Origin: an uncultured Erythrobacter sp. | GTDB taxonomy: Bacteria > Pseudomonadota > Alphaproteobacteria > Sphingomonadales > Sphingomonadaceae | Length of the DNA: 64,000 nucleotides | Direction: 5' to 3' | NCBI RefSeq assembly: GCF_947499705.1 | Contig: NZ_CANMPJ010000002.1 | Span: 372,001 to 436,000 of the forward strand | Shown here: positions 1 to 9,235 of the stretch, piece by piece | Position numbering within the stretch: the stretch's first letter is position 1 | Layout: each line of letters starts with the position of its first letter | Notes under the pieces: generated by a model | What the model was told of the DNA's origin: nothing | The model's database searches: none | Seen by the model: only the letters and a program-made list of their open reading frames with translations | Position numbers and translations under genes: made by a program

Positions 1-93
1 GAGCACCATCACCGCAGCCTGATTGCCGCCAAACGGCGCGGCGCTGAACGCATCGACATGCCAATACGGAATGGGAGGCTGGCCCACCGGCAT
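1..93 (-). CDS. PhzF-family isomerase-like protein, N-terminal fragment
   Basis: Only the first 31 codons are in the window. Read on the minus strand the protein starts MPVGQPPIPYWHVDAF and continues with a GGNQAAV-type segment. This matches the conserved N-terminus of PhzF/YddE-family proteins (DAF...PFGGNPAAV), whose known members are isomerases or epimerases of the diaminopimelate-epimerase fold. The ATG at 93-91 shares one base with the TGA of the upstream CDF gene (TGATG), so the two are probably translationally coupled. The substrate cannot be judged from this fragment. The family call rests on one short motif. Confidence 0.7.
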   Translation of the reverse strand, partial: MPVGQPPIPYWHVDAFSAAPFGGNQAAVMVL

Positions 94-1022
94 CACTCTT
101 TCTCCAACCTGTCGAATTCGTCTTTCTCGGCCATTGGATTGTCCGGCTCATCAACGTGGCCGACGGGGTCGATATGGATGAGCAGCTCCATGTCCGGGAA
201 ATGAGCGACAAGGTCGTCCTCGACCCGCTCAATGATCTCGTGGGATTCCTCGACCGTCATTTCACCGGGCAGATCGACGTGGAACTGGACGAAATCGCGC
301 GTGCCGCTGGTACGCGTGCGCAAGTCGTGGAGGCTGTCGAGTTCTGGGTGACGCGCTGCCACTTCGACCAGTTTCAGCCGCTTTTCTTCAGGCCATTCGC
401 GGTCCATCAAGTGGTCGACCGCTTCGCGCGCCGTGCCCCATGCGCCCCAGAGCAGCCAAGCCGCAATGGCCAGTCCGAAGAGAGGGTCTGCGCCTGTGAT
501 GCCCATATATTGATCGACCACCAGCGCCGCGATGACGGCGGCGTTGAGCAACAGGTCGGACTGATAATGCACATTGTCGGCGCGGATCGCGACCGATCCG
601 GTTTTGCTCAGCACGTGACGCTGCCATGCGATCAAGGCGAGCGTCGCGCCGATTGCGATCACCGAAACGGCGATCCCTTCCTCCGCCGCGCTGGTTCGCT
701 GTCCCTCGATCAGCGCAATGATCGCACGAAAGCCGATCCCTGCCGCCGATAGCGCGATCAGGATCACCTGGAACATGGCAGCGAGCGATTCCGCCTTGCC
801 GTGTCCGAAACGATGCTTCTTGTCTGGCGGTTGCGCTGCGATGCTGACCCCGATCAGAGTTGCAATCGATGCCACCAGATCAAGCGCTGTATCCGCCAGA
901 CTGCCCAGCATGGCCGTCGATCCGGTGCGCGCCGTCGCCCACAGCTTCAGCCCAGCCAAGAACAGCGCCGTCGCAATCGACGCATAGGCCGCGCTGCGCG
1001 TCAAAGACGCCTTATCGGTCAC
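93..1022 (-). CDS. Cation diffusion facilitator, FieF-like metal/proton antiporter
   Basis: A 309-residue inner-membrane protein with about six hydrophobic segments in the first 200 residues and a soluble C-terminal domain. The metal site of FieF/YiiP is present at nearly the same numbering: D44 and D48 in the second helix region, H152 and D156 in a HYQSD motif. H70 and H74 lie in HRFGHGKAE. The D-D/H-D site is typical of Zn2+/Fe2+/Cd2+ exporters. The C-terminal domain contains HVDL and HIDP motifs, as expected for the cytoplasmic dimerisation domain. The gene overlaps pdxH upstream by 4 bp (ATGA) and the PhzF-like gene downstream by 1 bp, so the three form an operon. Confidence 0.93.
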   Translation of the reverse strand: MTDKASLTRSAAYASIATALFLAGLKLWATARTGSTAMLGSLADTALDLVASIATLIGVSIAAQPPDKKHRFGHGKAESLAAMFQVILIALSAAGIGFRAIIALIEGQRTSAAEEGIAVSVIAIGATLALIAWQRHVLSKTGSVAIRADNVHYQSDLLLNAAVIAALVVDQYMGITGADPLFGLAIAAWLLWGAWGTAREAVDHLMDREWPEEKRLKLVEVAARHPELDSLHDLRTRTSGTRDFVQFHVDLPGEMTVEESHEIIERVEDDLVAHFPDMELLIHIDPVGHVDEPDNPMAEKDEFDRLEKE

Positions 1023-1687
1023 GGATAGAGCAGTGTGTCGGTCCAGCCGGAACCATCCGCTTTGCGCGTGAAAAGGCGGCGATCATGCAGCCGATTGTCG
1101 CGGTCCATCCAGAACTCAATCTCGTTCGGCACCAGTGTGAAGCCGGTCCAGTGCGCCGGACGCGGCACTTCACCTGCGCCCTCATGCTCAGCCCACAATG
1201 TCTTCACCCGGTCTATATAGGTTTGACGGTCCGGAAGCGGGCGTGACTGATCGCTTGCCGCAGAGCCCACCTGACTCTTGTAGGGACGAGAATGGAAATA
1301 GGCGTCCGCGCGCTCGGGCGTCACTTCGAAGAGCGGGCCGGCAATGCGAATCTGTTTGCGCTGGCTCTTCCAGTGAAACAGCAGGGCAGCCTGCATATTG
1401 GCGCGGATATGGCTGCCTTTGCGACTCTCGGCGTTGGTGAAAAAGGTGAACCCACCTTTCTCGCTCTCGCCGGGACCATGACCCTTAAGCAGAACCATCC
1501 GCACCGAAGGCGCTGCGTCCGCAGAGGCGGTCGCGAGCGCCATCGCGTTGGCATCGTTGGGCTCGCTGTTCTGTGCGAGCGCAAACCACTCGTCGAAAAG
1601 GACATAAGGGTCAGAACCACTCGGGATCTGGCTATCCGCAAGCTGCGATGTGTCGAGGCTTTGCGGGTGGGTGGTCACATCACTCAT
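1019..1687 (-). CDS. pdxH: Pyridoxamine 5'-phosphate oxidase
   Basis: This 222-residue protein is the usual PdxH length. It should oxidise pyridoxamine or pyridoxine 5'-phosphate to PLP with FMN and O2. Visible family features are RMVLLKG (63-69), the FMN-contacting SRKGSHIRAN region (from 88), SQVGSAASDQS (138-148) and a C-terminal segment with DNRLHDR. PLP is the cofactor of the two aminotransferases encoded further right, although nothing links their regulation. It is the first gene of the minus-strand operon pdxH-CDF-phzF, and its promoter should lie in 1688-1861. Confidence 0.95.
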   Translation of the reverse strand: MSDVTTHPQSLDTSQLADSQIPSGSDPYVLFDEWFALAQNSEPNDANAMALATASADAAPSVRMVLLKGHGPGESEKGGFTFFTNAESRKGSHIRANMQAALLFHWKSQRKQIRIAGPLFEVTPERADAYFHSRPYKSQVGSAASDQSRPLPDRQTYIDRVKTLWAEHEGAGEVPRPAHWTGFTLVPNEIEFWMDRDNRLHDRRLFTRKADGSGWTDTLLYP

Positions 1688-1825
1688 ATCGTTTCACCTG
1701 AGACGCTTTGGAACCGTCCACGCTATATGGGCCAGCAATGCCCGCATGCCAGCGGAATGTCTCCGCAGGCCGGTCTTGAATCGCCAATTGGTTAACCCAA
1801 GCTGTTTGTTCCTTACAACGCACGC

Positions 1826-1854
1826 TTGCACCTCGGCACCGTCTCACCTAGCTA
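1826..1854 (+). promoter_or_regulatory. Possible promoter of the dnaJ-like gene (leaderless?)
   Basis: TTGCAC (1826-1831) and TAGCTA (1849-1854) are separated by 17 bp and resemble a weak sigma-70 promoter. A start 7-8 bp after the -10 element would fall at about 1861, next to the ATG at 1862. No purine-rich ribosome-binding site is visible in front of that ATG, which would fit a leaderless mRNA. The rest of the 1688-1861 gap must also hold the divergent pdxH promoter, which I could not identify. The call rests on hexamer similarity only. Confidence 0.25.
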
Positions 1855-1861
1855 AAACACC

Positions 1862-2836
1862 ATGGCAGACCCGTATGGCACCCTTGGCGTAACGCGCACG
1901 GCCTCAGAAAAGGAGATCAAGAGCGCGTATCGTAAGCTTGCCAAGCAGCTGCACCCAGACCGCAACAAGGAAAATCCCAAGGCTGCCGAGAAGTTCTCGG
2001 ATGTGACCAAAGCCTATGATCTGTTGTCGGACAAGGACAAGCGCGCTCAGTTCGACCGGGGCGAGATCGACGCGGAAGGCAATCCGCTGAATCCGTTTGC
2101 CGGAATGGGCGGAATGGGCGGGCGCGGCTATGCCGGCGCTGGCGCTCCACGCGGCCATAGTCAGCAGGACTTCGGCGGCTTCAACACCGACGATATGGAT
2201 CTCGGCGACCTGTTCGAGGGATTGTTTGGCGGCGGACGCGCACGCCCATCTCCGAACAATGGAGCACGGCGCGGCTTTGGCCAGCGGCCTCCACCTCCTC
2301 CGCAGAAAAAGGGCGCTGATATTCAGTACCGTCTCGCGGTGCCCTTCGTCGATGCAGCCGCAGGGCGCGATCAGCGCATTACGCTGGCCGATGGCAAGGC
2401 GATCAATCTCAAACTGCCGGTCGGCGTTACCGATGGCACGCAAATGCGGCTGCGTGGCAAGGGCCATAGCGGTCCGGGCGGCAGCGGCGACGGAATCGTA
2501 ATCATCGAGATCGGCGCGCATCCCTTCTTCCACCGCGACGGCGACAATATTCGCATGGACCTGCCGATCACGCTGAGCGAGGCAATTCGCGGTGCGAAGG
2601 TCAAATGCCCGACCGTCGATGGCCCAGTGATGCTGACGATCAAGCCAGGCACCAGCGGCGGCACGGTGATGCGGCTGGGCGGTAAGGGTTGGACGAAGCA
2701 CGGCAAGAAGCCGGGTGAACGCGGCGATCAGCTCGTCAACCTCGAGATTCAGCTGCCAGAAGACATCGAAAAGCTGGAAGAACAGCTCGGTGACTGGGTC
2801 GATCCGGCGCGGCCTCGCGAGAAATTCGGCCTGTAA
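1862..2836 (+). CDS. DnaJ/CbpA-like J-domain co-chaperone
   Basis: A 324-residue protein with a J domain at residues 1-70 (HPD at 31-33). A Gly/Met/Phe-rich linker follows, then a C-terminal peptide-binding region (about 150-310) with the DnaJ_C pattern ([34 protein letters not shown]). The cysteine-rich zinc-finger of classical DnaJ is absent, so this is a type II (CbpA/DjlA-like) J protein. It should stimulate the ATPase of DnaK and present substrates to it. It is transcribed away from pdxH and followed after 12 bp by the YihY gene. Confidence 0.9.
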   Translation: MADPYGTLGVTRTASEKEIKSAYRKLAKQLHPDRNKENPKAAEKFSDVTKAYDLLSDKDKRAQFDRGEIDAEGNPLNPFAGMGGMGGRGYAGAGAPRGHSQQDFGGFNTDDMDLGDLFEGLFGGGRARPSPNNGARRGFGQRPPPPPQKKGADIQYRLAVPFVDAAAGRDQRITLADGKAINLKLPVGVTDGTQMRLRGKGHSGPGGSGDGIVIIEIGAHPFFHRDGDNIRMDLPITLSEAIRGAKVKCPTVDGPVMLTIKPGTSGGTVMRLGGKGWTKHGKKPGERGDQLVNLEIQLPEDIEKLEEQLGDWVDPARPREKFGL

Positions 2837-2848
2837 GGGCGCTGCCGG

Positions 2849-3865
2849 ATGGGTGCGCCATCGGACTATCGCCCGCAAGACCCGCGCGAAATTCGCTCGC
2901 TTTCGCCTGAGGCCCGCAGGCGGCATTCGTTTCTAGCTCAGCATCTCAAAAAGCCAGAGCCCGAAGTCTTAAGTTGGCAGCAGAAATTTGCGCGCGCACT
3001 CGGTCCTGGGACACGCTTTTTCGAAGTCGTCCGCCGCACAGCGGTGGGATCGTACAATGACGGCTTTATCCACGCGGGCAATCTCGCCTACCTCTCGATG
3101 CTCGCGATTTTTCCGTTTTTCATTCTCGGCGCGGCGCTGTTCGAGCTGATCGGCGGCAGGGAACAATCTGCGGCGCTGATCGAGACAGTGCTGGTCGCGA
3201 CGCCGCCAACCGTATCCGAAGTGATCAGACCGGTCGCCGAAAACTCTGCCGAAGCGCGCTCTGGATGGCTGCTCTGGCTCGGCGCGGGCATCGGGCTTTG
3301 GACCGTTTCGAGCCTGATCGAGACCATTCGCGACATTCTGCGCCGTGCCTATGGCACGACTGCACGGCATGCCTTCTGGAAGTACCGCCTGCTGTCGGCA
3401 GGCCTGATCCTAGGTGCGATGATCCTGCTGATGGCCAGTCTATTTGCGCAGGTCGCCATCGGTACGGCACAGCAGGTGATCGATGCGCGCCTGCCCCAGC
3501 TTGCCGAAGCTATCGGAACATTGCGGCTCTCGCGGATCGTCCCCGCGCTAGGTTTGTTCGGCTCGCTTTACATGCTGTTCTATACCCTGACGCCTGAAGA
3601 GTACCGGAAACGGCGCTATCCCAAATGGCCCGGCGCGGTGTTTACGGCGCTTTGGTGGCTTGGCGTATCGAGCGTGATGCCCGCAGTCCTGCGCAGCTTC
3701 TTCACGTACAATCTGACCTACGGCAGCCTCGCCGGGATCATGATCGCACTGTTCTTTTTCTGGCTGGTTGGATTGGGACTCGTTATCGGAGCTGAATTGA
3801 ACGCCGCTTTGGCGGAACCGGACGCCAATACGTCCGAAGATACCGAGAGGGAGAATTTGGCATGA
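2849..3865 (+). CDS. YihY/BrkB-family inner-membrane protein
   Basis: A 338-residue protein with about six hydrophobic segments between residues 55 and 320, and conserved family patterns such as NDGFIHAGNLAYLSMLAIFP near 67-86 and a C-terminal LTYGSLAGIMIALFFFW segment. The family was long called RNase BN, but that activity belongs to another protein, so its function is unknown and may be in transport. The last 4 bp overlap fabI (ATGA), indicating coupling to fatty-acid synthesis gene expression. Confidence 0.9.
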   Translation: MGAPSDYRPQDPREIRSLSPEARRRHSFLAQHLKKPEPEVLSWQQKFARALGPGTRFFEVVRRTAVGSYNDGFIHAGNLAYLSMLAIFPFFILGAALFELIGGREQSAALIETVLVATPPTVSEVIRPVAENSAEARSGWLLWLGAGIGLWTVSSLIETIRDILRRAYGTTARHAFWKYRLLSAGLILGAMILLMASLFAQVAIGTAQQVIDARLPQLAEAIGTLRLSRIVPALGLFGSLYMLFYTLTPEEYRKRRYPKWPGAVFTALWWLGVSSVMPAVLRSFFTYNLTYGSLAGIMIALFFFWLVGLGLVIGAELNAALAEPDANTSEDTERENLA

Positions 3866-4680
3866 GCGATCAGATGCCCAAATTAATGCACGGCAAACGC
3901 GGGCTCATCATGGGTCTCGCCAATGACAAGTCGCTCGCATGGGGCATTGCCAAGCAACTCGCCGAACACGGGGCCGAGCTGGCATTCTCGTATCAGGGCG
4001 AGGCTCTGGCGAAACGCGTGAAGCCCCTGGCTGAACAACTGGGCAGCGACTTCACCTTCGAATGCGATGTGTCGAGCATGGATTCGCTGGATGCAGCTTT
4101 CGACGCCCTGAAAGAGCGCTGGGACACGATAGACTTCGTAGTCCATGCCATAGGCTTTTCGGACAAGAATGAACTCCGCGGGAAATATGTCGACACCAGC
4201 CTCGACAATTTCTTGATGACGATGAACATTTCGACCTATTCGCTGGTCGCTGTGACAAAAAGAGCGGCGGAGATGATGCCGAATGGCGGCAGCATCCTGA
4301 CGCTGACCTATTACGGCGCCGAAAAGGTCATGCCGCATTACAACGTGATGGGCGTCGCCAAGGCCGCGCTGGAAACGAGCGTGAAATACCTCGCCAACGA
4401 CCTTGGACCACAAGGCATCCGGGTGAATGCGATCAGCGCCGGGCCGGTCAAGACGCTGGCGGCGAGCGGGATCGGCGATTTCCGCTACATCCTGAAGTGG
4501 AACGAACTCAACGCACCGCTTCGCCGGACAATCACGATTGACGATGTGGGCGGATCGGGCCTGTACTTCCTGTCCAACCTATCATCGGGCGTCACAGGTG
4601 AAACGCATCATGTCGATGCCGGATACCATGTTGTCGGAATGAAGCAGGCAGACGCGCCGGATATCGCGCTGGAGAAGTAA
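3862..4680 (+). CDS. fabI: Enoyl-[acyl-carrier-protein] reductase (NADH), FabI
   Basis: This 272-residue SDR-fold protein should reduce trans-2-enoyl-ACP in the last step of each fatty-acid elongation cycle. The cofactor region GLANDKSLAWGIA (18-30) and the catalytic Tyr160/Lys167 with six residues between them are the FabI signature; the extra Tyr150 is also present. It is the last plus-strand gene before the polysaccharide locus and ends 3 bp from the convergent sugar transferase gene. No terminator hairpin is visible between them. Confidence 0.96.
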   Translation: MSDQMPKLMHGKRGLIMGLANDKSLAWGIAKQLAEHGAELAFSYQGEALAKRVKPLAEQLGSDFTFECDVSSMDSLDAAFDALKERWDTIDFVVHAIGFSDKNELRGKYVDTSLDNFLMTMNISTYSLVAVTKRAAEMMPNGGSILTLTYYGAEKVMPHYNVMGVAKAALETSVKYLANDLGPQGIRVNAISAGPVKTLAASGIGDFRYILKWNELNAPLRRTITIDDVGGSGLYFLSNLSSGVTGETHHVDAGYHVVGMKQADAPDIALEK

Positions 4681-4683
4681 CTT

Positions 4684-5979
4684 CTACTTTGAGCCGAAGC
4701 CTGTGGCGATGGTGTGGATCGTACGCATCACGATCAGCACGTCGAGCCAGAACGAGAAGTATTTGATGTAGTAGAAGTCGTACTGGAGCTTGATGTCGAT
4801 ATCATCGAGCGTTGCGACATGCCCCTGATTGACCTGCGCCCAGCCGGTCAGCCCCGGCTTCACGATGTTACGATATGAGTAGAATGCGAGGTTGTCCTCG
4901 TACCATTCCGCCAGCGCGTTCGCTTCCGGCCGCGGTCCGATCAGGCTCATCTCGCCTTTGAGGATGTTGAACAGCTGCGGCAGCTCATCGAGCCGAAACT
5001 TTCGGATGAAGCGGCCGATTTTGGTGACGCGCGCGTCCTCATCCTGAGTGATCGCATCCTCGCGCGCGGCATCGCCGGTTGGGGCAGCCCGACTTGTCAT
5101 CGAGCGGAATTTGTACATCCGAAACGGCCTGCCGCCCATGCCAGTGCGGCTCTGGACGAAAAACGGCGATTGGCGATCTTCGAGCCAGATTGCGATCGCT
5201 AGAGAGATCATGATCGGCAAGGTCAGCACAATCGCGATGAGGCTGCCGACAATGTCGATCAGGCGCTTGATCGGAGTGTAGGATTGGTTAGGGATCAGGG
5301 AACCGAGCGAGTTTTCGGACAGATGTTCGATCTTCACCTGTCCAGTGAGCGACTCGGTCAGCTGCTTGTAGTGGTACACCGGCACCCCGGCGAGCGAAGC
5401 CTTGGCCAGCAGGCGCTCCCATTCATCGGGCAGGTCGGCGCGGAAGTCGGCGACGATATTGGCAGCACGGTCGGCGGGGATTTCAGGCCGCGATAGTTTG
5501 CGCACCGGAAAGCCTTCCACGTCCTCCATCAGCATCGCCTTGCCGAACGGGACGAGGTAGAAGGGCTGCTGGCGATGTGTACGATTGCTCCAGCGCAATT
5601 GCATCGCGATCAGCGTGGAAACCGCCGCCGAATATCCCAGCATCACGCGGCTGTAATCTGTACGAAAGGCAAACATCACGATCACGACCAGGATAAAGCT
5701 AGTCCACATGATCGGGACACCATGCACAGTGCCTCGTGTGCCCGGCAGATCGAGCACGCGGCCCGCGAGATACATACCCAAAAACAGTGCGACAGTTGCC
5801 GCGATGCCGGTGTTGATCATAGTGGGATCGATAAATGCTTCGGTGATGCCGAGCAGGTCGTAGGCGATCAGCGGTACAAACACGACCACCGTCCACGCCA
5901 CTCCATATCGAATGAAGGACGTGATCGGGTCATTGCGGCCACGCATGCGTGCCGCGGGTGTGATCGGCTCGATCATCAT
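4684..5979 (-). CDS. Polyprenyl phosphoglycosyl transferase initiating exopolysaccharide assembly (WcaJ/WbaP-like)
   Basis: About 431 residues: four to five hydrophobic segments in the first 150 residues, a middle cytoplasmic region, then the bacterial sugar transferase domain (from about residue 235). That domain carries FRMYKFRSM, RKFRLDELPQLFNILKGEMSLIGPRPE and PGLTGWAQVNQG motifs. The family transfers a sugar-1-phosphate from a UDP-sugar to undecaprenyl phosphate, the first committed step of a repeat unit. The sugar (Glc, Gal or a HexNAc) cannot be assigned. The start is uncertain: tandem ATGs at 5979 and 5976 are preferred, but in-frame ATGs at 6015 and 6036 would add 12-19 residues. It faces away from the rest of the locus. 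Confidence 0.9.
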   Translation of the reverse strand: MMIEPITPAARMRGRNDPITSFIRYGVAWTVVVFVPLIAYDLLGITEAFIDPTMINTGIAATVALFLGMYLAGRVLDLPGTRGTVHGVPIMWTSFILVVIVMFAFRTDYSRVMLGYSAAVSTLIAMQLRWSNRTHRQQPFYLVPFGKAMLMEDVEGFPVRKLSRPEIPADRAANIVADFRADLPDEWERLLAKASLAGVPVYHYKQLTESLTGQVKIEHLSENSLGSLIPNQSYTPIKRLIDIVGSLIAIVLTLPIMISLAIAIWLEDRQSPFFVQSRTGMGGRPFRMYKFRSMTSRAAPTGDAAREDAITQDEDARVTKIGRFIRKFRLDELPQLFNILKGEMSLIGPRPEANALAEWYEDNLAFYSYRNIVKPGLTGWAQVNQGHVATLDDIDIKLQYDFYYIKYFSFWLDVLIVMRTIHTIATGFGSK

Positions 5980-6330
5980 TATTTTTGTACCTACACCTTT
6001 CCTGATGTTTCCCATCAGGCCCCAAAAACCGCCCATAAACGGGGATTAGGGGGCTAGCAAGGGCGGCATGCCTCCGCTCTGGTAACGCTTGTCGCGCTGA
6101 ATCCCTTCACCACGATGACGATTCTCCGGGTGATCTTCGCTCTGCCGCATGATGCTCTCGGCAGGCCGCAATTGGTCCATTTCGGAGGCGGTTGTTCGCC
6201 GCCAATTCGGAGCCAGCCGCCAGAAATATCCGGTTGCCTTGGTACAGGGCCGGGCTGTAAAGGGGCCGCCAATCAGGCCGCACGGGCCTTTACTTGCGTC
6301 TTCAATCCGACCGGCGAGCATTTAACCGAC
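5980..6330. promoter_or_regulatory. Divergent regulatory gap between sugar transferase and pseB
   Basis: This is the only gap over 300 bp and carries no convincing gene. It must hold promoters for the minus-strand transferase and for the long plus-strand polysaccharide operon. A weak candidate for the latter is TTGCCT (6234-6239) with TGTAAA (6256-6261), 16 bp apart. An inverted repeat follows: GTAAAGG (6257-6263) pairs with CCTTTAC (6287-6293), about 38 bp before the pseB start. I found no JUMPstart/ops-type sequence. If the transferase starts at 6036 instead, the gap shrinks to 294 bp. Confidence 0.4.
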
Positions 6331-7341
6331 ATGCTGAATAACAAATCTGTTCTCGTAACCGGGGGCACCGGCTCCTTTGGCAAGGCGTTCGTCCGCACGG
6401 TTCTGAAGCGTTACCCCGATATCAAGCGGCTGGTGATCTATTCGCGTGATGAGTTGAAGCAGTACGAAATGGCACAGCTGTTTCCGCGCTCCGAATACCC
6501 GGCGCTACGGTATTTCCTAGGCGATGTGCGCGACGAAGCTCGGCTAAAGCGCGCTCTCGAAGGGATCGACGTCGTCGTCCACGCCGCAGCGCTCAAGCAG
6601 GTGCCAGCCGCCGAGTACAATCCATTCGAATGCATCAAGACCAATGTGCTGGGCGCGCAGAACCTGATCGAAGCCTGCTTTGACAGCGGGGTCGGCCGGG
6701 TGGTCGCCCTGTCGACCGACAAAGCTGCGGCACCGATCAACCTGTATGGCGCGACCAAGCTGTGCAGCGACAAGCTGTTCGTCGCCGCCAACAATGTGAA
6801 GGGCACGCGCGACATCCGTTTCTCCGTGGTGCGCTACGGCAATGTCATGGGCTCGCGCGGCTCGGTCATCCCGTTCTTCATGGCCAAGAAAGACGAAGGC
6901 GTGCTGCCGATCACCGATCAGCGCATGACCCGTTTCAACATCTCGCTGCAAGAAGGCGTCGAGATGGTCCTGTGGTCGATCGAAAATGCCGAAGGCGGCG
7001 AAGTTCTGGTGCCGAAAATCCCGTCCTACCGGATCGGCGATGTCGCCACTGCGATTGCTCCCGATGCCGAACAGAAAGTCATCGGCATCCGCCCGGGTGA
7101 GAAGATCCACGAGGAAATGATCACCGCCTCGGACAGCTTCAACACCGTCGATATGGGCGAATATTACGCGATCCTGCCGGTCAGCGCCGACTACACGATC
7201 GAGGATTATTGCAAGGATCACGGCGGCAAACCGGTCGAACCGGGTTTCGCCTATTCGAGCGGCGACAACCCAGATTTCCTCACCGTCGAACAAATCCGCG
7301 CCTTGATCAAAGAGCATGTCACCGGACAGGTGATCGACTAA
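6331..7341 (+). CDS. pseB: UDP-GlcNAc 4,6-dehydratase (inverting), PseB
   Basis: A 336-residue extended SDR with a Rossmann motif GGTGSFG near the N-terminus and STDKAAAPINLYGATK, which carries the Asp-Lys and Tyr-Lys catalytic pairs of PseB. It should convert UDP-GlcNAc to UDP-2-acetamido-2,6-dideoxy-beta-L-arabino-hexos-4-ulose, the first step to pseudaminic acid. The ATG at 6331 was chosen because family homology begins there; the frame is open upstream to 6115 but that part is not PseB-like. The next genes follow the order of the pathway, apart from pseF. Confidence 0.95.
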   Translation: MLNNKSVLVTGGTGSFGKAFVRTVLKRYPDIKRLVIYSRDELKQYEMAQLFPRSEYPALRYFLGDVRDEARLKRALEGIDVVVHAAALKQVPAAEYNPFECIKTNVLGAQNLIEACFDSGVGRVVALSTDKAAAPINLYGATKLCSDKLFVAANNVKGTRDIRFSVVRYGNVMGSRGSVIPFFMAKKDEGVLPITDQRMTRFNISLQEGVEMVLWSIENAEGGEVLVPKIPSYRIGDVATAIAPDAEQKVIGIRPGEKIHEEMITASDSFNTVDMGEYYAILPVSADYTIEDYCKDHGGKPVEPGFAYSSGDNPDFLTVEQIRALIKEHVTGQVID

Positions 7342-7357
7342 TTCCAGGAGCCGGATA

Positions 7358-8530
7358 GTGGCTGACGAGACCCACGAGTTCATCCCGTATAGTCGGCAGG
7401 AAATCAGCGACGCCGATATTGCTGCGGTGACGGACCAGCTACGGTCGGATTTCCTGACGCAAGGCCCGGTTGGCGGGGAGTTCGAGCGCGTCTTTGCCGA
7501 GCGTCATCAGGTCAAGCACGCTATCGGCGTCTCGAACGCCACCGCCGCGCTGCATATCGGGTGTCTCGCCTTTGGCATCGGCCCCGGTTCGTTGGTCTGG
7601 ACCTGCCCCAACAGCTTCGTCTCAAGCGCGAATTGCGCGATCTTCTGCGGGGCCGAGGTCGATTTCGTCGACTCCGATCCGGTGACGCGCAACATGTCGC
7701 TCGAACTGCTCACCGCCAAGCTCGAGGCGGCAGACAAAGTCGGCAAGCTGCCCGACGTGGTGATCCCAGTCGATTTCTCGGGCCTACCCTGTGACCTGTC
7801 CGAAATGCGCGCGCTGGCCGACACATACGGTTTCAAGATCCTCGAAGATGCGAGCCACGCGACCGGCGCGACTTACAAGGGCCTGCCAACCGGATCGGCC
7901 CACGCGCATGCCACGGTGTTCAGCTTTCACGCGGTCAAGATCGTCACCACCGGCGAAGGCGGGATGATCGTGACGCAGGACGATGAGCTTGCCGAGAAAC
8001 TTCGGCTGCTGCGCTCGCACGGCGTGACCCGCGACGAAGGCCTGATGCAGCGCGCCTCAGAAGGCGGCTGGTATTACGAAATGGTCGATATGGGCTGGAA
8101 CTACCGGCTGACCGATGTGCAATCGGCGCTCGGCCTGTCGCAGCTGACCAAGATGGACGAATGGCGCGACGCGCGCGAGGCGCGCGCGGATCGCTATGAT
8201 GCGCTGCTCGCCGATGGACCGTTCAAGCGCCCGGCCCGGTTCAATGACCGGGTTTCATCATGGCACCTCTATGCGGTCGAGCTGACAGCGGACGCGAAGA
8301 TCGGGCGCGCCGAAATGTTCGCCGCGATGCGCGAGGCGAAGATCGGGGTGAACGTGCACTACATCCCGATCCACACGCAGCCTTATTATGAGCGGCTCGG
8401 CTTCACCCGCGAGCAATTCCCGAACTCGGTGGCCTATTACGACCACGCTTTGTCGATCCCACTGTTCCCGGCAATGACCGACGCGCAGCAGGACCGCGTG
8501 GTTGAGACTATGCTGAGGCTGGCGGCGTAG
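7358..8530 (+). CDS. pseC: PLP-dependent C4 aminotransferase, PseC
   Basis: This 390-residue DegT/DnrJ/EryC1-family aminotransferase should aminate C4 of the PseB product to give UDP-4-amino-4,6-dideoxy-beta-L-AltNAc. The PLP-binding lysine is K194 in SFHAVKIVTTGEGG, and LEDASHATG supplies the cofactor Asp. It starts with GTG at 7358, preceded by AGGAG 8 bases upstream. The gene lies 16 bp after pseB and 1 bp before pseF. PseC rather than another sugar aminotransferase is supported by its place in a complete pse set. Confidence 0.93.
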   Translation: MADETHEFIPYSRQEISDADIAAVTDQLRSDFLTQGPVGGEFERVFAERHQVKHAIGVSNATAALHIGCLAFGIGPGSLVWTCPNSFVSSANCAIFCGAEVDFVDSDPVTRNMSLELLTAKLEAADKVGKLPDVVIPVDFSGLPCDLSEMRALADTYGFKILEDASHATGATYKGLPTGSAHAHATVFSFHAVKIVTTGEGGMIVTQDDELAEKLRLLRSHGVTRDEGLMQRASEGGWYYEMVDMGWNYRLTDVQSALGLSQLTKMDEWRDAREARADRYDALLADGPFKRPARFNDRVSSWHLYAVELTADAKIGRAEMFAAMREAKIGVNVHYIPIHTQPYYERLGFTREQFPNSVAYYDHALSIPLFPAMTDAQQDRVVETMLRLAA

Positions 8531-8531
8531 A

Positions 8532-9230
8532 ATGTCAGAGAGTATCGCCATTATCCCGGCGCGCGGCGGATCGAAACGGATACCGCGCAAGAATATCAAG
8601 CCCTTCGCGGGCAAGCCGATGATCGGCTACGCCATCGAAGCGGCCAAGGCGTGCGAAGCGATCAGCCGCGTGGTCGTGACGACCGATGATGACGAGATCG
8701 CGCAGATTGCCGAGGATTTCGGCGCCGAAGTTCCGTTCCGCCGTCCGCCCGAACTCGCCGACGATATTACCCCCACCGTCCCGGTGATCCAGCATGCGAT
8801 CAACGCCTGCCGCACGCGCGGCTTCGAGTTCGAGCACGCCTGCTGCATCTATCCCGGCGTCCCGTTCATCCGCACCGAAGATCTCGCCGAAGCGCTCGAA
8901 CTGCTGATCGCGCATAAGGGCGAAGGCTACACCTTCCCGGTGACCGGCTTCCCTTCGCCGATCCAACGCGCGTTGAAGCGCGATGATGCGGGCGCTGTTG
9001 CGCCCTTCGATCCAAGCCACGTCAACACCCGGACGCAGGACCTCGAACCGGCCTATTTCGACGCCGGTCAGTTCTATTGGGGTGCAGTAGAGACCTGGCT
9101 GACCGGCGCGAACATCCACGCCAATGGCCGCGCCATCGTGCTGCCCGAATGGCGCGTGGTCGATATCGACACGCCCGAAGACTGGGACCGCGCCGAGGCT
9201 CTGCACAGGGCCATCGGTTCGGGCGAGTAA
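8532..9230 (+). CDS. pseF: Pseudaminic acid cytidylyltransferase, PseF
   Basis: A 232-residue CMP-nonulosonate synthetase with the N-terminal CTP-binding motif IPARGGSKRIPRKN, a VVTTDDDEIA segment and a C-terminal DIDTPEDWDRAE segment as in NeuA/PseF enzymes. It should activate pseudaminic acid to CMP-Pse5Ac7Ac. The gene comes before pseG and pseI although the reaction is the last of the pathway. A CMP-sialic or CMP-legionaminic activity is less likely, because the neighbouring dehydratase and synthase are of the Pse type. Confidence 0.92.
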   Translation: MSESIAIIPARGGSKRIPRKNIKPFAGKPMIGYAIEAAKACEAISRVVVTTDDDEIAQIAEDFGAEVPFRRPPELADDITPTVPVIQHAINACRTRGFEFEHACCIYPGVPFIRTEDLAEALELLIAHKGEGYTFPVTGFPSPIQRALKRDDAGAVAPFDPSHVNTRTQDLEPAYFDAGQFYWGAVETWLTGANIHANGRAIVLPEWRVVDIDTPEDWDRAEALHRAIGSGE

Positions 9231-9235
9231 CCGCA

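Noticed and set aside
5980..6330. JUMPstart/ops element before the polysaccharide operon
   Set aside because: I looked for the GGCGGTAGC-type core in the gap and did not find it.
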